Below, piece by piece: positions 25,800 to 37,401 of a stretch of DNA of 64,000 nt. Under the pieces are notes generated by a model, which did no database searches, was not told the origin of the DNA, and was given only the letters and a program-made list of their open reading frames with translations. Both the position numbers and the translations under genes were made by a program. The DNA comes from Paramecium sonneborni. Taxonomy: Eukaryota; Ciliophora; Oligohymenophorea; Peniculida; Parameciidae. The stretch spans positions 511,277-575,276 of the forward strand of contig CAJJDN010000027.1 in assembly GCA_905182985.1 (NCBI GenBank). The letters are read 5' to 3'. How positions within the stretch are numbered: position 1 is the first letter of the stretch; the number at the start of each line of letters is the position of its first letter.

Positions 25800-26855
25800 T
25801 TTACATTTATTTCGGATTAGTTAAATTTTAATTAATTAAAATACATATATTTCTCTCTCTCTTAAATACTTTTACATATTATAGCAATCTATTTTTCATC
25901 TCATCATTCAAAACTTCTAAATTTCTACTTTTATTCATATATACAATCATTTTATATTTTTATATCATTTAAAATCTTATCATTCTTAATTCAATTTCCA
26001 ATAATTTCTAAACTTTTATTATATCAAATACTAATTATCTATCATATTTTAATCTTATTGTCATATTGATTCATTTTTATATCTTTATACTTCAAAAAAA
26101 ATAACCTTCTTATCAATCAGTAAATGTTTAGCTATATTTTCAATGTTTTTTTACTTAAAATATGTAAATACATCTTATATTTTATTAAAGTTCAATTAAA
26201 TTTATTATTTAAGTTCAATTAAATTTAGTGAATCTTTTAATAGAGTATTTCAAAAAGTAAATCAAATGAATAAATTAATTCCTATATTGGATAATTACTT
26301 TTTAAACTTAGGTTATAAATACTTGATTACACATTTTTCCAAAAAGAATTATATTAAGAAATAAAAAAAAGTATTTCTTAGAATTTTCTAATTTATTATT
26401 AATATTAAACTGCTAACATAAAAGAGTTGATAATTCTATTACTAATAATGAATACTAAAAAAACTATTTAGATGAAGGATTTAGTTTTCATTATCAAAAC
26501 TAAATGATATCTACAGATTACTTTTTTTCATTAAAATCTTTTATCTTGCCCTACAGAATTACTTTCTAAAATATTAAAAACTAGATTATTATATAAAATT
26601 ATTAAAACCTCTACCTATTCTTTTTAATATTACCATTAAGAGTAGATTGATTTCTTAACAAATTTTATCATCTTTAATTTGTGATTAAATAATATTTAGA
26701 TTTGATGAGATTAGATTATTTTTATCCAAAGTTAACTGAATATTGATAGTTTAGTTCCTTTTGTTTAGAATTCTAAAAAAAAAAAATTTCAATTAAAAAG
26801 ACTAATTAGAGAGATTACTATAACAAAAACACATATTAAATAATTAAATTATAAT
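25800..26855. other. About 1 kb AT-rich stretch without a supported gene
   Basis: The sequence is T-rich low complexity on the plus strand at 25830-26250, then mixed AT-rich. A long TGA-free plus frame exists, but it encodes monotonous I/L/F/Y/S sequence. I see no domain, tRNA or tandem repeat apart from the short repeated phrase aagttcaattaaattta near 26190-26230. Confidence 0.5.
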
Positions 26856-27386
26856 ATGGAAGTTTTATAAGTTTCACGATTGAAATAAATTAGAACTTCA
26901 AGACAAAAGAGTAGATCATAATTTGAACATTAAATATAGGGAAAGGATAAAATAATAAAGGATGAAAAATATTTAGAAACTGTGGGTTTTAATTATGAAA
27001 AGAAGGCTTAGAATATGTAATAAATCCATAAAAATAAACTACAAGGATTTATGCTATTCTAAAACATAAGCATAAATAGAAGTTTAATAGATGCTTGTTA
27101 GCATGCTGTAATGGAATATGATCAATTTAGAAAATGTACTCCAGATATTAGAGTATTAAAGAGGAAACGAAATGGGAAAATTATATTTTAAACAATTCCA
27201 AAATTAGCATTTCCAAAATAACAAGTAGCATCAACAACATAATAAAATTTTATTATTTCAAGATTGTAACTAAAAGAACAAAATTCTTTCAGATTAACAA
27301 AAGCTTTTAATGATGAGAAAAAGGGTGTGTTTTTTTCTGATAGATAGATTCAAAAAAGTGAATTTCTTATTAATAATTTTTAATGA
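26856..27386 (+). CDS. Hypothetical basic protein
   Basis: 176 residues, intronless, from ATG 26856 to TGA 27384-27386. The N-terminus is rich in Q, K and R. The middle carries HAVMEYDQFRKCTPDIRVLKR, and the C-terminus ends KSEFLINNFQ. No membrane segment or known domain. Composition is like the neighbouring orphan genes, so it is probably real, but nothing shows its function. Confidence 0.45.
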
Positions 27387-27919
27387 TTTAATTATAATTA
27401 TAAATTCTCATGAAAGAATTTAAAGAAATATGATAAAACCCATAAATTTATGAAAATTTTATCGTTATTTAAGGAATTTTTATAAGGACTCAATAAATTA
27501 TATGATTATTTTGAGGAGAAAATAAAAAAGATATGAAGAATAAAAAGATCAAAAAAGATGAAGCAAAATTAAAAAAAAAAGGATTGAAAAATAAAAAATA
27601 AAAAGTTAAGATATAGATTAAGAAGAGAAGGCATGAATGTAAGTTGATAAAAATAATATATAAGATTTAAAAAGTATTAAAAAATTTTTGATTAATAATA
27701 GTTTGATTCAAAAGCAAAAGTGTAAAATTAATGATTTTTTTTATGATAAATTCTGTGTTATTTAATAGCTTGATTAAAATAAGTAAAAAAAATTGAAGGG
27801 AAAAAAATAAAAAGAGTTGGAAGATTTATTTAATGGGAATATTGTTTAAGAAATTTAATGAATTTATAAAAGGAATCGACAATTATAATTAATCACAAAA
27901 AATTTATAATTATTTGGTA
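27387..27919 (+). other. Lysine-rich, A-rich remnant
   Basis: Short frames rich in lysine alternate between reading frames, with TGAs about every 40 codons (for example a frame with LSLFKEFLQGLNKLYDYFEEK around 27450-27530). It may be a decayed extension of the gene to its left. No intact gene is supported. Confidence 0.35.
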
Positions 27920-29451
27920 TCATTTTGGCTTAAGTCTATGTAAATGAATAGTAGATTAAATGACAGGTTTAAGTTCTTAATTAATTGATCTTGGACTCAT
28001 GCTTTGAATATCTTGAGCATCATTATTAGCAATAATTTCATCTAAAGCAGCTCTTACATTAATTTATTTTTTCCCAGGATCAAATTTACGTATGGATCCT
28101 TATAAATCTTCAACTTATCTAGTCAATCTTAAAGGATTAGATAAAACTTCAGTAATGTCTAATAGTCTTTCTACTATTTTTAAATAGTTAAAATAGGTAG
28201 ATCTAGCTTTAGAATATCTTATTAGATCTCTAATTCTTAATCTAGAAAAATTGGTTTGCAATTCTTTTTATTCTATATTTTCTAAAGTAGTGAATGTCTA
28301 TTGTTAATTAATGAGACAATTGATTAGATAAAGTCGATAGATGATAACTTAGATTGGAAAGAGAAGTAATTCAAAAAGAGCTCGAAGTATTGTGAAGAAT
28401 CCTCCTATTTTAGCAGCAACATCCATAAGAGTTTGAAATGTTATATAATTAAGTTTCTTCTTTACATTTAAATTGATCTCAATTTATGCAAAAGTATTAT
28501 CTTGATTATAATCAAGAAATGTATCAACAGTAGTTTATTAATATTCAATAGCATCTTATAATATAGTAGAAGGAAAAAAATAAAATGGATTATATTCAGA
28601 AGTAGTTACAGAATATTAAAAAAAAACTTTGATGTATTTTCGTATATTTGGATAACATGGAGTGACATCTAAGTTTTACATTTTCTCATAAGGATAAAGA
28701 TCCAATTCTTTATTGAATTAGTAAAATGAATATGAATAATATAAATTAGCATTAGACAAGTATCTTGTAATTTCTTCTTCAGAGGCACAATCTAATTTGA
28801 TATTAAGTAATAATACTTGCAATTTCTGTTGAATTTGTACATTTGGAAATAAAAGCACCTAAAAAAGTATAGTTATCCATTCTTTAAGATCCTTAAAATC
28901 TAATAGATTCATGAGTTTAGGTAAATTGATTATCAGGACAATATGTTATATACTAATAGTCTTCAGGAACATTCATTTGCTAATAAAATGAATAAAATTC
29001 ATACTTTAGAAACTTCTGATATGCGACTACCGCAAATCACAGCAGGGAAACTTTCACAGGATGTTTCTATTAAAGATTTGTTGCAATAATAAAAGCTAAC
29101 TGAAAAGATACGATTATTATCATTTGGAATGTATTAACCTGCATTGTCAACAAGTCCTATAGCATATATAAATTATGATGAGTTAAAACTAAAACCCTTA
29201 AATTGTTAAATTATATTTACTTCATTTTAAAGAAGCACAGATTCTTTAGAATTTAAAATAGCATTTTTGCCTTGATTCATTTCTAAAATAAAGGAATTAC
29301 ATGAATAAGCTAACAAAATAAATAAAAATAATGTCATAATTGCACCAATATTTGTTCTATATGCTTATTAACCTTATGCTAATAATCTAACATCTATTCC
29401 AAATAGATCAATTCTTTTGAAATGAACATATGCTTATTTAATTAAAACCAT
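27920..29451 (-). CDS. Two-TM ciliate membrane protein, unknown function
   Basis: 493 residues with two 25-nt introns (28980-29004 and 28816-28840) that restore one continuous frame. A short N-terminal cytoplasmic part contains KRIDLFGIDVRLLAQG, followed by a membrane segment (GAIMTLFLFILLAYSC). A long middle region with scattered cysteines and NxT/S sites comes next, then a second membrane segment (DVAAKIGGFFTILRALFELLLF) and a ~120-residue helical tail. The DxFG.....GxxxYxTxxG arrangement before the first membrane segment recurs in many unnamed ciliate proteins. The loop between the segments probably faces the lumen or outside. It is the last of four minus-strand genes in a row. Confidence 0.7.
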
Positions 29452-29607
29452 ATCAATATTATCTTATATATTAAAAACTTTGAGAAGCTATTTATAATTT
29501 TTAAATTGATCTAATTTAAAGAATAAATATTATTTAAATATTTTTTATGAAAAATAAAAAAGAAATTGATTAAATGTTATTATTATTATTATTTACTTTT
29601 TCCATAA

Positions 29608-30586
29608 TCATTTTTGAAGTGATAACTTCAATTATTGAATTGCTTCATAATCTTATGGACAGTTTCCATTTGTAAATTTAAATCTCGAATTACTATCTCC
29701 ATCCACTTTAATAATAAAATAATGATACTTTTTTATATAATTGCTTCCAATCGTTTTTCAATATCTATTGGTTTTTATTATTATATAGAAATTTCGATTG
29801 GTTATGTTTCTTCTTGGATCTATTGTTATAATTGAGGTTATGGCTACTCAGGAATACGATCTACAATGTTATCTTCAATCATTCTATCAAGAATATTTTA
29901 AGTATTTAGGAAGATAGATTTTTATAGAGCATTTTTGTAGTTAATTTTGGTATAGAATTTTTGGAAATTTTCTTATGCTATTTTTTGGGAGTAAGAAAAG
30001 AGCCATTTAGAATTATTCATCTCTTCCTGGCATAGAATAGAGGCATAATACTTTTTTAATGACTTGTGTAGATTCCTTATCCTTTGGATGTTGGTGCAAA
30101 TAAACACAGTCTTTAATTTTACATTACTATCCTTTAAGGAAATTGGTGCAATATTTGGTTGTACCAAAAGATGCTTTCACATATCTATCATGAAGTGGAA
30201 ATCTTTCACACGCCATAAATTTTAAATATAATGTTTACTAAAATAGCTAGAGATGCTTCCTACTCATTTCTATAAGTAATATAAGCAGCATGTGAAGGTG
30301 GATTAAAAGTATTACTCTAAATAACAATTAATTTTTGGATTTAACCATACTGACCAAAATATTCTGGTCTTTTTAATTACTTTTAACTTAATTAAATATT
30401 TGATACTTCCTCTTTTGCTATTGAAGGAGCTAAACCAATCACATAGATTAAGTTTTTGCATATGATTCTAATTTCAGCCAATAAAGTTTTGTTCTATAAA
30501 TTTATGTCTTTAAAATTATATAGAAACCTAGGTGATTCTTATTAATCATCACTATAACATTCATCTGAATTATCTGAATTTTACAT
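29608..30586 (-). CDS. NOT4/CNOT4-like RRM protein lacking the RING domain
   Basis: From the ATG at 30586, the sequence KNLIYVIGLAPSIAKEEV, then LKRPEYFGQYGQIQKL, PPSHAAYITYRNEQEASLAI and KASFGTTKYCTNFLKG matches the RRM of NOT4. A CCCH-like site follows (C-x5-C-x3-D-C-V-Y-L-H). Introns at 30027-30051 (25 nt) and 29706-29728 (23 nt) fix the C-terminal half, which is Q-rich. NOT4 is normally the RING E3 ligase of the CCR4-NOT complex, but here the first ~45 residues are acidic and no RING cysteines precede the RRM. One frame break near 30225-30265, between ASLAI and KASFG, is not explained by an intron. It is either a diverged paralogue with a sequence error or an early pseudogene. Confidence 0.65.
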
Positions 30587-30630
30587 TAAATTATTTATTA
30601 TTATATTATCTTATATAATATTTATATATA

Positions 30631-31424
30631 TCAATGATCTTGAGCTGCTAAAATTTTATTGAGTGTCTCCTCTAAAACACTCAGGATATCATTCTCAGTA
30701 GCCTCTCTCATAACTTTATCTTAATCTATTTCCTTCTTTATCCTATTAACAACATCCTTCAACATTTCAAATAAACTCTACTCTCCTTACTATCTATTGA
30801 TTCTCTCTTATTAGATTATCTATGACAATCTCTATAATTCTTCACTTAATTTATTATTTATATTTCTATCCATCTCATCTCTCTCCTTTATGTTCTATTA
30901 CAACATATCTTATAACTGTGGTAAATCACTCTTTTATACTTATTCAACATTCTACCTCTAAACATTCATTAATCTCTTTTATTTATTAATTTCTCTCATT
31001 CTTCTCCTAAGTTATCTGTTCTTTCAATTCTTGAATATCTTTCTCCACTTATTCATTAAACTTCTATTAACTCTCCTCTCTCTACTTGCTCAACTCCTCT
31101 AACTTTTCATTTACACTCTCCTCTGCCTTCTTCATATCCTCTACCATCTATTATTCATCTTCCTCTTTTGGTTCTTATTCACTTAACACCTATTAAACAT
31201 ATTCTAATCCCTCTTATATTTTTGTTATCTTTCCCTCTAAAGTCTCTTTTAGATCCTTTATTGCTGTCTCTAATATTTCTACTCTCTCCTCCGCTTCCTT
31301 TATTCTTGAAGTCTTCAATCAAACAAACACCAAATACTTAATCTTTACGTCCTAATGTTAATTCACTTAATTGTCCAACAATCTTTTCTGCTCTGCTTCT
31401 TGTAGGTGAGTAAGGTCTGCTCAT
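30631..31424 (-). CDS. SF-assemblin (striated fibre protein)
   Basis: 247 residues, two 25-nt introns (31313-31337, 30931-30955). After a basic, serine-rich head (SRPYSPTRSRAEKIVGQLSE) the whole protein is a heptad-patterned coiled coil rich in E, K and Q. It ends with RIKKEIDQDKVMREATENDI, the conserved C-terminal signature of SF-assemblins. In ciliates such proteins build the striated kinetodesmal (rootlet) fibres attached to basal bodies. Length and lack of cysteine clusters fit the family. The neighbouring minus-strand genes are unrelated in function. Regulation is not visible. Confidence 0.85.
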
Positions 31425-31592
31425 TAATAAATTTTATTTTTATTAATTTTTATTATCACAAACACTTATATTAAATCAAATTATCTAATCACATTTATTT
31501 ACTACCACTTTCAATTATTTATCTACTCCCCTTTCAACCAATTATTCAAATATATTAATAAAAAATTAATTAATATTACATATTATTTTCAT

Positions 31593-33253
31593 TCATAATT
31601 AAATTGAAATTCCTAATTTTTTGAGATCTTCTATTTTCTTTTTTACTCTAAACTAATTTATTAGATTCTAACCCAAATATATAGTTTTTATGTGAATCTG
31701 TATCTATTTTTGTATTGCATTCATTATCATATCTAAAAACTTCTCAGTAATTACATTTGATTGTAAATGTAACACTTAACTATGCAATTCCATTAATTTT
31801 ATAGCACCAACATCACTAATTCGATTTTTCATTAATTTTATAAACTTTATTTTCTTATTTCTAATTTATTCTTCTAATATGATGATTTCATCATCTCCAA
31901 GTTCTGATATATTTATAAAAGAAATACCTTATTGTGATAGATCTAAATAGTCACCATTACAATTCAATAAGATTGATTCTACTTTTGTGTTTAATTTTTT
32001 TTTATGCACTGGTTTTTTTGGAGATGCAGATTGTTATCTAGTTGATATTTTAGGAGAGACCAAAGCAAATTATTAGGATGCCCTTTTTTAATGAGGTTAT
32101 TATGGACTGATCGCATTTTAAGAGATATTATTAGAGGAAGGTTGAGATTGACAAGTAGACTCTGGTAGAGATGATCCTAAAAATTCATTATGAGGTGGTA
32201 ATTCATCAATTTCTTTTAAGAAACTTTAATCTATAATTGATAAATCTTTAAGTATATTAGGTTCATCAAAATACGATTATTCATATTGATTAATAGTTGG
32301 TATTGCAGATATAATATCTAAAAGATTATTTTGAAATTTGAGTAGATAATCATCTATATCTTCTATGATTTACATTCCTTATTATGTGGAAGAATCTTAG
32401 AGTAAGAAGGCGAATGGGATTTCTCCTTTTTCTTTAATACTGTAATATTCTTAGATTTTTTGATTAGATCTAATAATATTAATGAATAGATACCCAAGAA
32501 TCCAGATGTCAGCTTTATCAAGAATGGAAGTGATAATAATAGTCTCCTTTTTTATAAATTGATCCTCTAACAGTTTATACTTTAATTCAATCTCTTCAAG
32601 TACTTTTTGTTATTTGAGAAGGATTTAATTAATGATTTCCTAGAATAAATGAAATAAGATACTTTAAATTATTCTTCAGCAAGAGTTTATTATTATTTAA
32701 TACAAAGTCTAATTTAATCATGAATCTTTTAATTAATGAGTGGTAACTTGAGTTTTTTGATTTTATCTTAGATAGTAAGAATGATATTTTCTGTTTGGAT
32801 TAGATTATCTTATATTGATTTATTGACAGACTTGTAAGATGATATGTAAATATATATACTTCAGCATTTAAAAAGTTATGTTATTTATGAATTCCAAACA
32901 ATGCACAATTAGAACATATTTTACACTTATCATCAACACATATAAGTTCAAGTAGTTTTTAGTGTTAAGGACAGTATTACAATTTGTCTTAATTAGATGG
33001 AAGATCAATATCTTGTGTTTTACAAATGATTTTGAAGACAGCTTAATTAATAGGATAGAGAGTAAGATCTGAAGGTTAGAGTAATCTGATAAATTGAGAA
33101 TTGATACCCATCTTCAGGACATATGATTTTAGAAGATTCTTTAAGACATTACATACACATTGAATGACCACATTTTGGTAACATTTAAGGAGTTCGATTG
33201 TATCTATCGAAATTGATTTAACATTTTGGACAATGAAGCAATTCTTAACTCAT
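31593..33253 (-). CDS. RING finger plus B-box protein (TRIM-like)
   Basis: About 520 residues. Introns: 33086-33107 (22), 32831-32859 (29), 32640-32662 (23) and probably 32470-32493 (24; divisible by three and without a TGA, so it may be coding). N-terminal RING: CPKCQINF....MLPKCGHSMCMQCL....CPEDG. B-box at ~85-125: CPQHQKLLELICVDDKCKIC then H and H-N-F. A coiled coil follows (~135-230), then an S/Q-rich region and a helical C-terminus. The domain order is that of TRIM/RBCC E3 ubiquitin ligases, so a ligase role is likely; substrates are unknown. It diverges from the kinesin gene with only 47 bp between the two ATGs. Confidence 0.8.
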
Positions 33254-33300
33254 TAATTTTATATTATTTTTATATATATTTGAATTTAACTGAAATAACT
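33254..33300. promoter_or_regulatory. 47-bp shared upstream region
   Basis: This is the entire interval between the ATG of the RING/B-box gene (minus) and the ATG of the kinesin gene (plus). It must hold both transcription starts and both 5' UTRs. It is almost pure A/T with no motif I can name. Confidence 0.5.
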
Positions 33301-35628
33301 ATGGAAAACATATAAGTTGCAGTACGTATACGTCCTGATCCTGAACCATCTATTTGGGCTATACATGATTAACATATATTTCTAAATAATCAAATAAGAA
33401 AAGCTACTAATGGATAAGGTCGTACAACTTTTGCTTTTGATCATTGTTTTAGTTAAGACAGCAAGAATACAGATATCTACTCTAAAGAAGTTAAATCACT
33501 AGTACTTGGATCTACTAATGGGATAAATGGTACTATTTTTTTATATGGACAAACTGGTAGTGGCAAAACTTACACTATGTTAGGTAAACCAAATGATGAA
33601 GGAGTCTTATTACAAAGTTTTAAAGATTTATTTACTAAAATTGAATGTGATCTTAATAAGACTTATGTCTTACGTTGTTCATATTTTGAAATTTACAATG
33701 AATAAATCTTTGATCTTCTTAAACCATCATCCAAACTATAAGAAACCTTATAAGTTAATGAAGATTAAAAGAAAGAATTCTATGTCAAAGGACTCATTGA
33801 ATAATCTGTATCATCTATCAATGAAATATTTGATGTTCTTAAAAGAGGTGAAATCAATAGACATTATGCTCAAACTGCCATGAATCATAATAGTTCGAGA
33901 TCTCATGCCATTTTTAGACTCTATGTACAATCTATTACCAATAATTTTATTCGATAATATAGAAGAGAATAATCATCACACAAATTCCCAACTCTAGAAT
34001 AATTAGAAGCAGAAAATAATTAATTTAAAGGTGCTATGGTTACTGAAAGTGTTCTTAATTTTGTAGATTTAGCTGGTTCTGAAAAAGTTTCTAATCATTT
34101 TGAAGATTCAGAAATATAAGATACCAATCGAAGAGTCAAAGAAGGTCAATACATTAATAAAAGTTTATTCTTTCTTACTTAAGTCATTTACTTAAAAGCA
34201 GAAGATAAAGGTCATGTACCATTTAGAAATTCATCTTTAACCAAAATTCTTAAATCTAGTTTAGATGGATCTTCTAGAACATTGATTATCTTATGTATCA
34301 ATTCAGCAGCTCTGCATTTTGATTATTCTATTTCCACACTAAGATTTGGAATGAATGCTAAAAAAATTGAAACCAAAGTTCTAGCTAATATTAATTATCA
34401 AAATGATGATGAAGCCTTAAAAATCTTGCTTTCTGATTATGAAAAAAAATTGCATGATTATGAAAAAATTAGAGCAGAAGAAAAAGAAAATTACGAATAA
34501 CAATTAGGTCAATTATAAATTGAAAACTAATAATTATAAAATAGAATTACTACTTAAAATGCTTAAAATTTTCAATGCATTCCCAAACTTTATAAAGAAA
34601 TTACTTGGGCCGATCGATTCAAATATGATCTACATTGTATTGGTGCAGGTGATGTTCTTGTTACTAATTAAAAACTCAAAAAACCACCTCAACATGATTG
34701 TTAAGGTAAATTAGTTTTAAGTGCTTTAAAAGTAAGTGAAAGAAACAAAAAAACACTCATTTCTAATTTTGAATTAGTTAAACAATAATATCTTTAATTA
34801 GAAGAATTATATAAATCAAATAAGCTTAAAATACAACAATAAAATAATCATATCCTATTTCTAAATACTTAATATAATTAGTTATATAGTTATGCATCAG
34901 AAATGAAATAATAGTTAAATTTTGATGTTAAATAACTTTAAAATTAAGAATTATAATAAATGATTTAGTTTTATTAAACTTAGTTACTAAAATTGTAAAT
35001 TGAATAACACGAAAGGGGATAGAATAAAAACTCTGATTTGAATAAGATTTATAATGTTGATTAATTTTAATTGGTATAAGAAAATGAAAATGATAATAAA
35101 ATAGATATCTAAGAATATCAACAAATTAATTTAGATTAAATAATGTATCAGAATTTGGTCAATGTAGAGATGGTTCAAGAGAAGGAATTAGATCAGAGTG
35201 TTTAATCTGAGGAATTCTTTAAAATTGAGTTTCCAACCTACTTACATTAATCAAATAATAATATGAATTAATAAACTATGAATGAAACTGAATCTTAATA
35301 GACTGGTTAAGATTTAAGTGAAATTAATTTTAAAACTGTTTTACAAAGCTTTATTAGCGAAATGGATGTTTTAAAACCTTCCAATTCTTCTCATCATAAA
35401 AACAATAGTACATCTTGTAATAAGAAATAAACTGCAAAATATAAGACACCTGATAAATTGAAAAAATAAAGCACAAGTCAAACTACAATAAGAGGAAAAT
35501 AAAATATTGAACCTACTCGTTAAAGTTTTAATAATATTCCAAAACCAAAAGTAAGACCTAGACCGAGTGGTAATACAAATGAAGAGTTATCATTGTTGTT
35601 GAACAATACTGAAATGAGTAAATATTGA
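33301..35628 (+). CDS. Kinesin motor protein (N-terminal motor, kinesin-7-like)
   Basis: 775 residues in a single exon. The motor begins at residue 4 (IQVAVRIRPDP). It has the P-loop GQTGSGKTYTM (~83), switch I NHNSSRSHAIF (~198) and switch II DLAGSEK (~258), then LTKILKSSLDGSSRT and a neck region. The chain continues as a Q/E-rich coiled coil and ends in a basic S/T/P tail. About 40 extra residues lie between switch I and switch II (from QSITNNFIRQYRR to KGAMVT). The short overall motor and position of the neck resemble CENP-E/kinesin-7, but subfamily assignment needs alignment. It moves along microtubules by ATP hydrolysis. It is the first of four tandem genes 24-27 bp apart. Confidence 0.9.
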
Positions 35629-35652
35629 ATTATTTTTAATTATCAATTATTT

Positions 35653-35911
35653 ATGGAAGAGGCACGTGATTTTTCTCATGTTGGTTAAAAGATACTTACC
35701 ATTGATAAGTTGTGTTATAAGAAGTGTCTTAAGAATTATGAACGTGCTATGAATGTAAAAGAAGAAGCATGCTTAAGTATTATGAAATTTCATCTTAGAA
35801 AATTGTTTAGCTAAAGTCATCAATGGAATAGATTTTCTGCATAATCTCAATAATAAAGGAGGTTTGGATAGAGCACCATTTAAAACGGAAGGAGGTTTCT
35901 GGTCTAAGTGA
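35653..35911 (+). CDS. Small Tim chaperone (twin CX3C)
   Basis: 78 residues with a 22-nt intron (35777-35798). The pattern is C-Y-K-K-C then C-L-K-N-C with 14 residues between, the twin CX3C signature of Tim8/9/10/13 proteins. The second cysteine pair is formed only across the splice junction, which supports the intron strongly. These proteins form hexameric chaperones in the mitochondrial intermembrane space that escort hydrophobic precursors. Which of the four types it is cannot be told by eye. The ATG is 24 bp after the kinesin stop, and the stop is 27 bp before the next ATG. Confidence 0.85.
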
Positions 35912-35938
35912 GAGTTTATTAATATTTATTACTAAAAT

Positions 35939-36627
35939 ATGACTGATCAGCCATACTTAAGTCTTTCTAAAGTTTAGAGTTCTCAATCTCATCATGGATA
36001 CCATAAAAAGCTGATATTGCAGCTAGATGAAGATCAATAACAACATTTGCCTATGTTTCGTTAAAATACTAGCAAGAGTAGGCATTTAGACAAGGGAACC
36101 CTTTCGAGATCTAAAATACAGAATCTATCTTAATTATAAGAGATGTTCAAGCAATTTAAAAATTTTAAATGTTCCATCCAATAATAGAGCCCTGTGATTT
36201 AAACGATGAAATCAAGTTAAATCACTAAAAAACCTTAATCTTAATCGAAAAGCACAATAGATGCAAAGGAGGTTTCATTTGAGGATAAATAGAAAGTGAT
36301 GAATTAAGCACGAAAAACAATGTTTCGGATAGTGATGGATAATAAGTTGCGAAGTCAATCAATAAAGGATTATGGATTTAATTTAAGGCCGTTGTTCAAT
36401 TAAGTAATAGAGAAAAATGACAGTGTTTTAGAATAGAAGAGTAATATTTATATAGCTAGCTAGTTCAGGAACATAGATAAGAGAAGAGGAAATCTGACTT
36501 GTTTTCAAGAAGTCCATTCTCGAATGCCTACTATGCAACTAAGGCTCTTTCTAAGAGATCTCGTATGAATGTATATGAACGTTTAGCCCAAAATCTGCCT
36601 GCTGATTCACGATTCCACTATGAATGA
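35939..36627 (+). CDS. Hypothetical basic protein
   Basis: 222 residues with a 20-nt intron (36404-36423) that joins two good frames. It is rich in Q, S, K and R. The middle reads DAKEVSFEDKQKVMNQARKT, and the C-terminus is SNAYYATKALSKRSRMNVYE followed by RLAQNLPADSRFHYE. No membrane segment or known domain. Ignoring the intron would give a wrong C-terminus ending at 36568. It sits between the small Tim gene and another orphan with 27 and 24 bp gaps. Confidence 0.6.
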
Positions 36628-36651
36628 TATTATTATTAAAAAAGATTTAAA

Positions 36652-37341
36652 ATGACCAACGCACAAGAGCGTATGTAGTAAGACTACATTTGGATTCGTG
36701 ACCAATCAACAGGTGATGCAGATGTAAAGATGCGTACATTTGGACAACATTATCTCTATTATCATGCTCCAAATAAGAGAGAGAGATTGGAGATGATTTG
36801 GAGATCTATGGGAAAAGCATATGATTGGGAAATGGAGAAATTCAGAGTGAGAATATCATTTATAATCTTTAGATGCAAAAGAAATTTATTGATAGAGGCA
36901 ACAAGAGGAGATTTTTCAAGAATTTCTTCAGATTGATAAAAAATCCATTTGGTTACATTTATTGGAAGACATATCGTATTAGATAACCAAAAGGACGTAT
37001 TATCACAACTATGCTTGGCTTAGGTGTGATTGGTACACTCTATAAATACAAATTGGAATCAAGTAATTTAAGCATAATTAATAATTAGATCAAATCTAAA
37101 AAAGAGAATATTATCTTTTAACAGCTGGTAAAAATTCTGAAGGAAGTGGTCTTATTAATACAGGATATAATAATGATAAGTAATTATTGCTTTTGATTTA
37201 AGATTGGCTCGTCAAGGAATGCCTTTGACACAAATGTTTTACTCCTACCTCTATGCCAAAGATATTGTTGTATCTAGATCCAGAGATTAAAATTATAGAA
37301 AGTACTTCGAAATGAGAAAGAAGTATTAAATCAAAGAATGA
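36652..37341 (+). CDS. Hypothetical protein with one membrane segment
   Basis: 204 residues, three introns (36847-36872, 26 nt; 37063-37088, 26 nt; 37180-37202, 23 nt). The N-terminus is YIWIRDQSTGDADVKMRTFG, followed by an R/K-rich stretch (RGNKRRFFKNFFRLIKNP). One hydrophobic segment (IITTMLGLGVIGTLYKYK) lies at about residue 110, and the C-terminus is basic. The positive residues around a single short membrane segment and the strong conservation-like composition recall ciliate-specific mitochondrial inner-membrane subunits, but that is inference. It converges on the kinesin-9 gene (60 bp). Confidence 0.6.
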
Positions 37342-37401
37342 TCTATATATGTATCATCATAAACATTATCCCAAAACAAAATTTCAAATATTAAAAAGTA
37401 A

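Noticed and set aside
25800..26400. Long TGA-free plus-strand frame after the zinc-cluster gene
   Set aside because: It encodes monotonous I/L/F/Y/S from T-rich low-complexity DNA, and the neighbouring gene ends properly before it.
33301..37341. Bacterial operon or contamination as the reason for tandem close genes
   Set aside because: The genes contain micro-introns and use the ciliate code, and they encode eukaryotic proteins (kinesin, small Tim).
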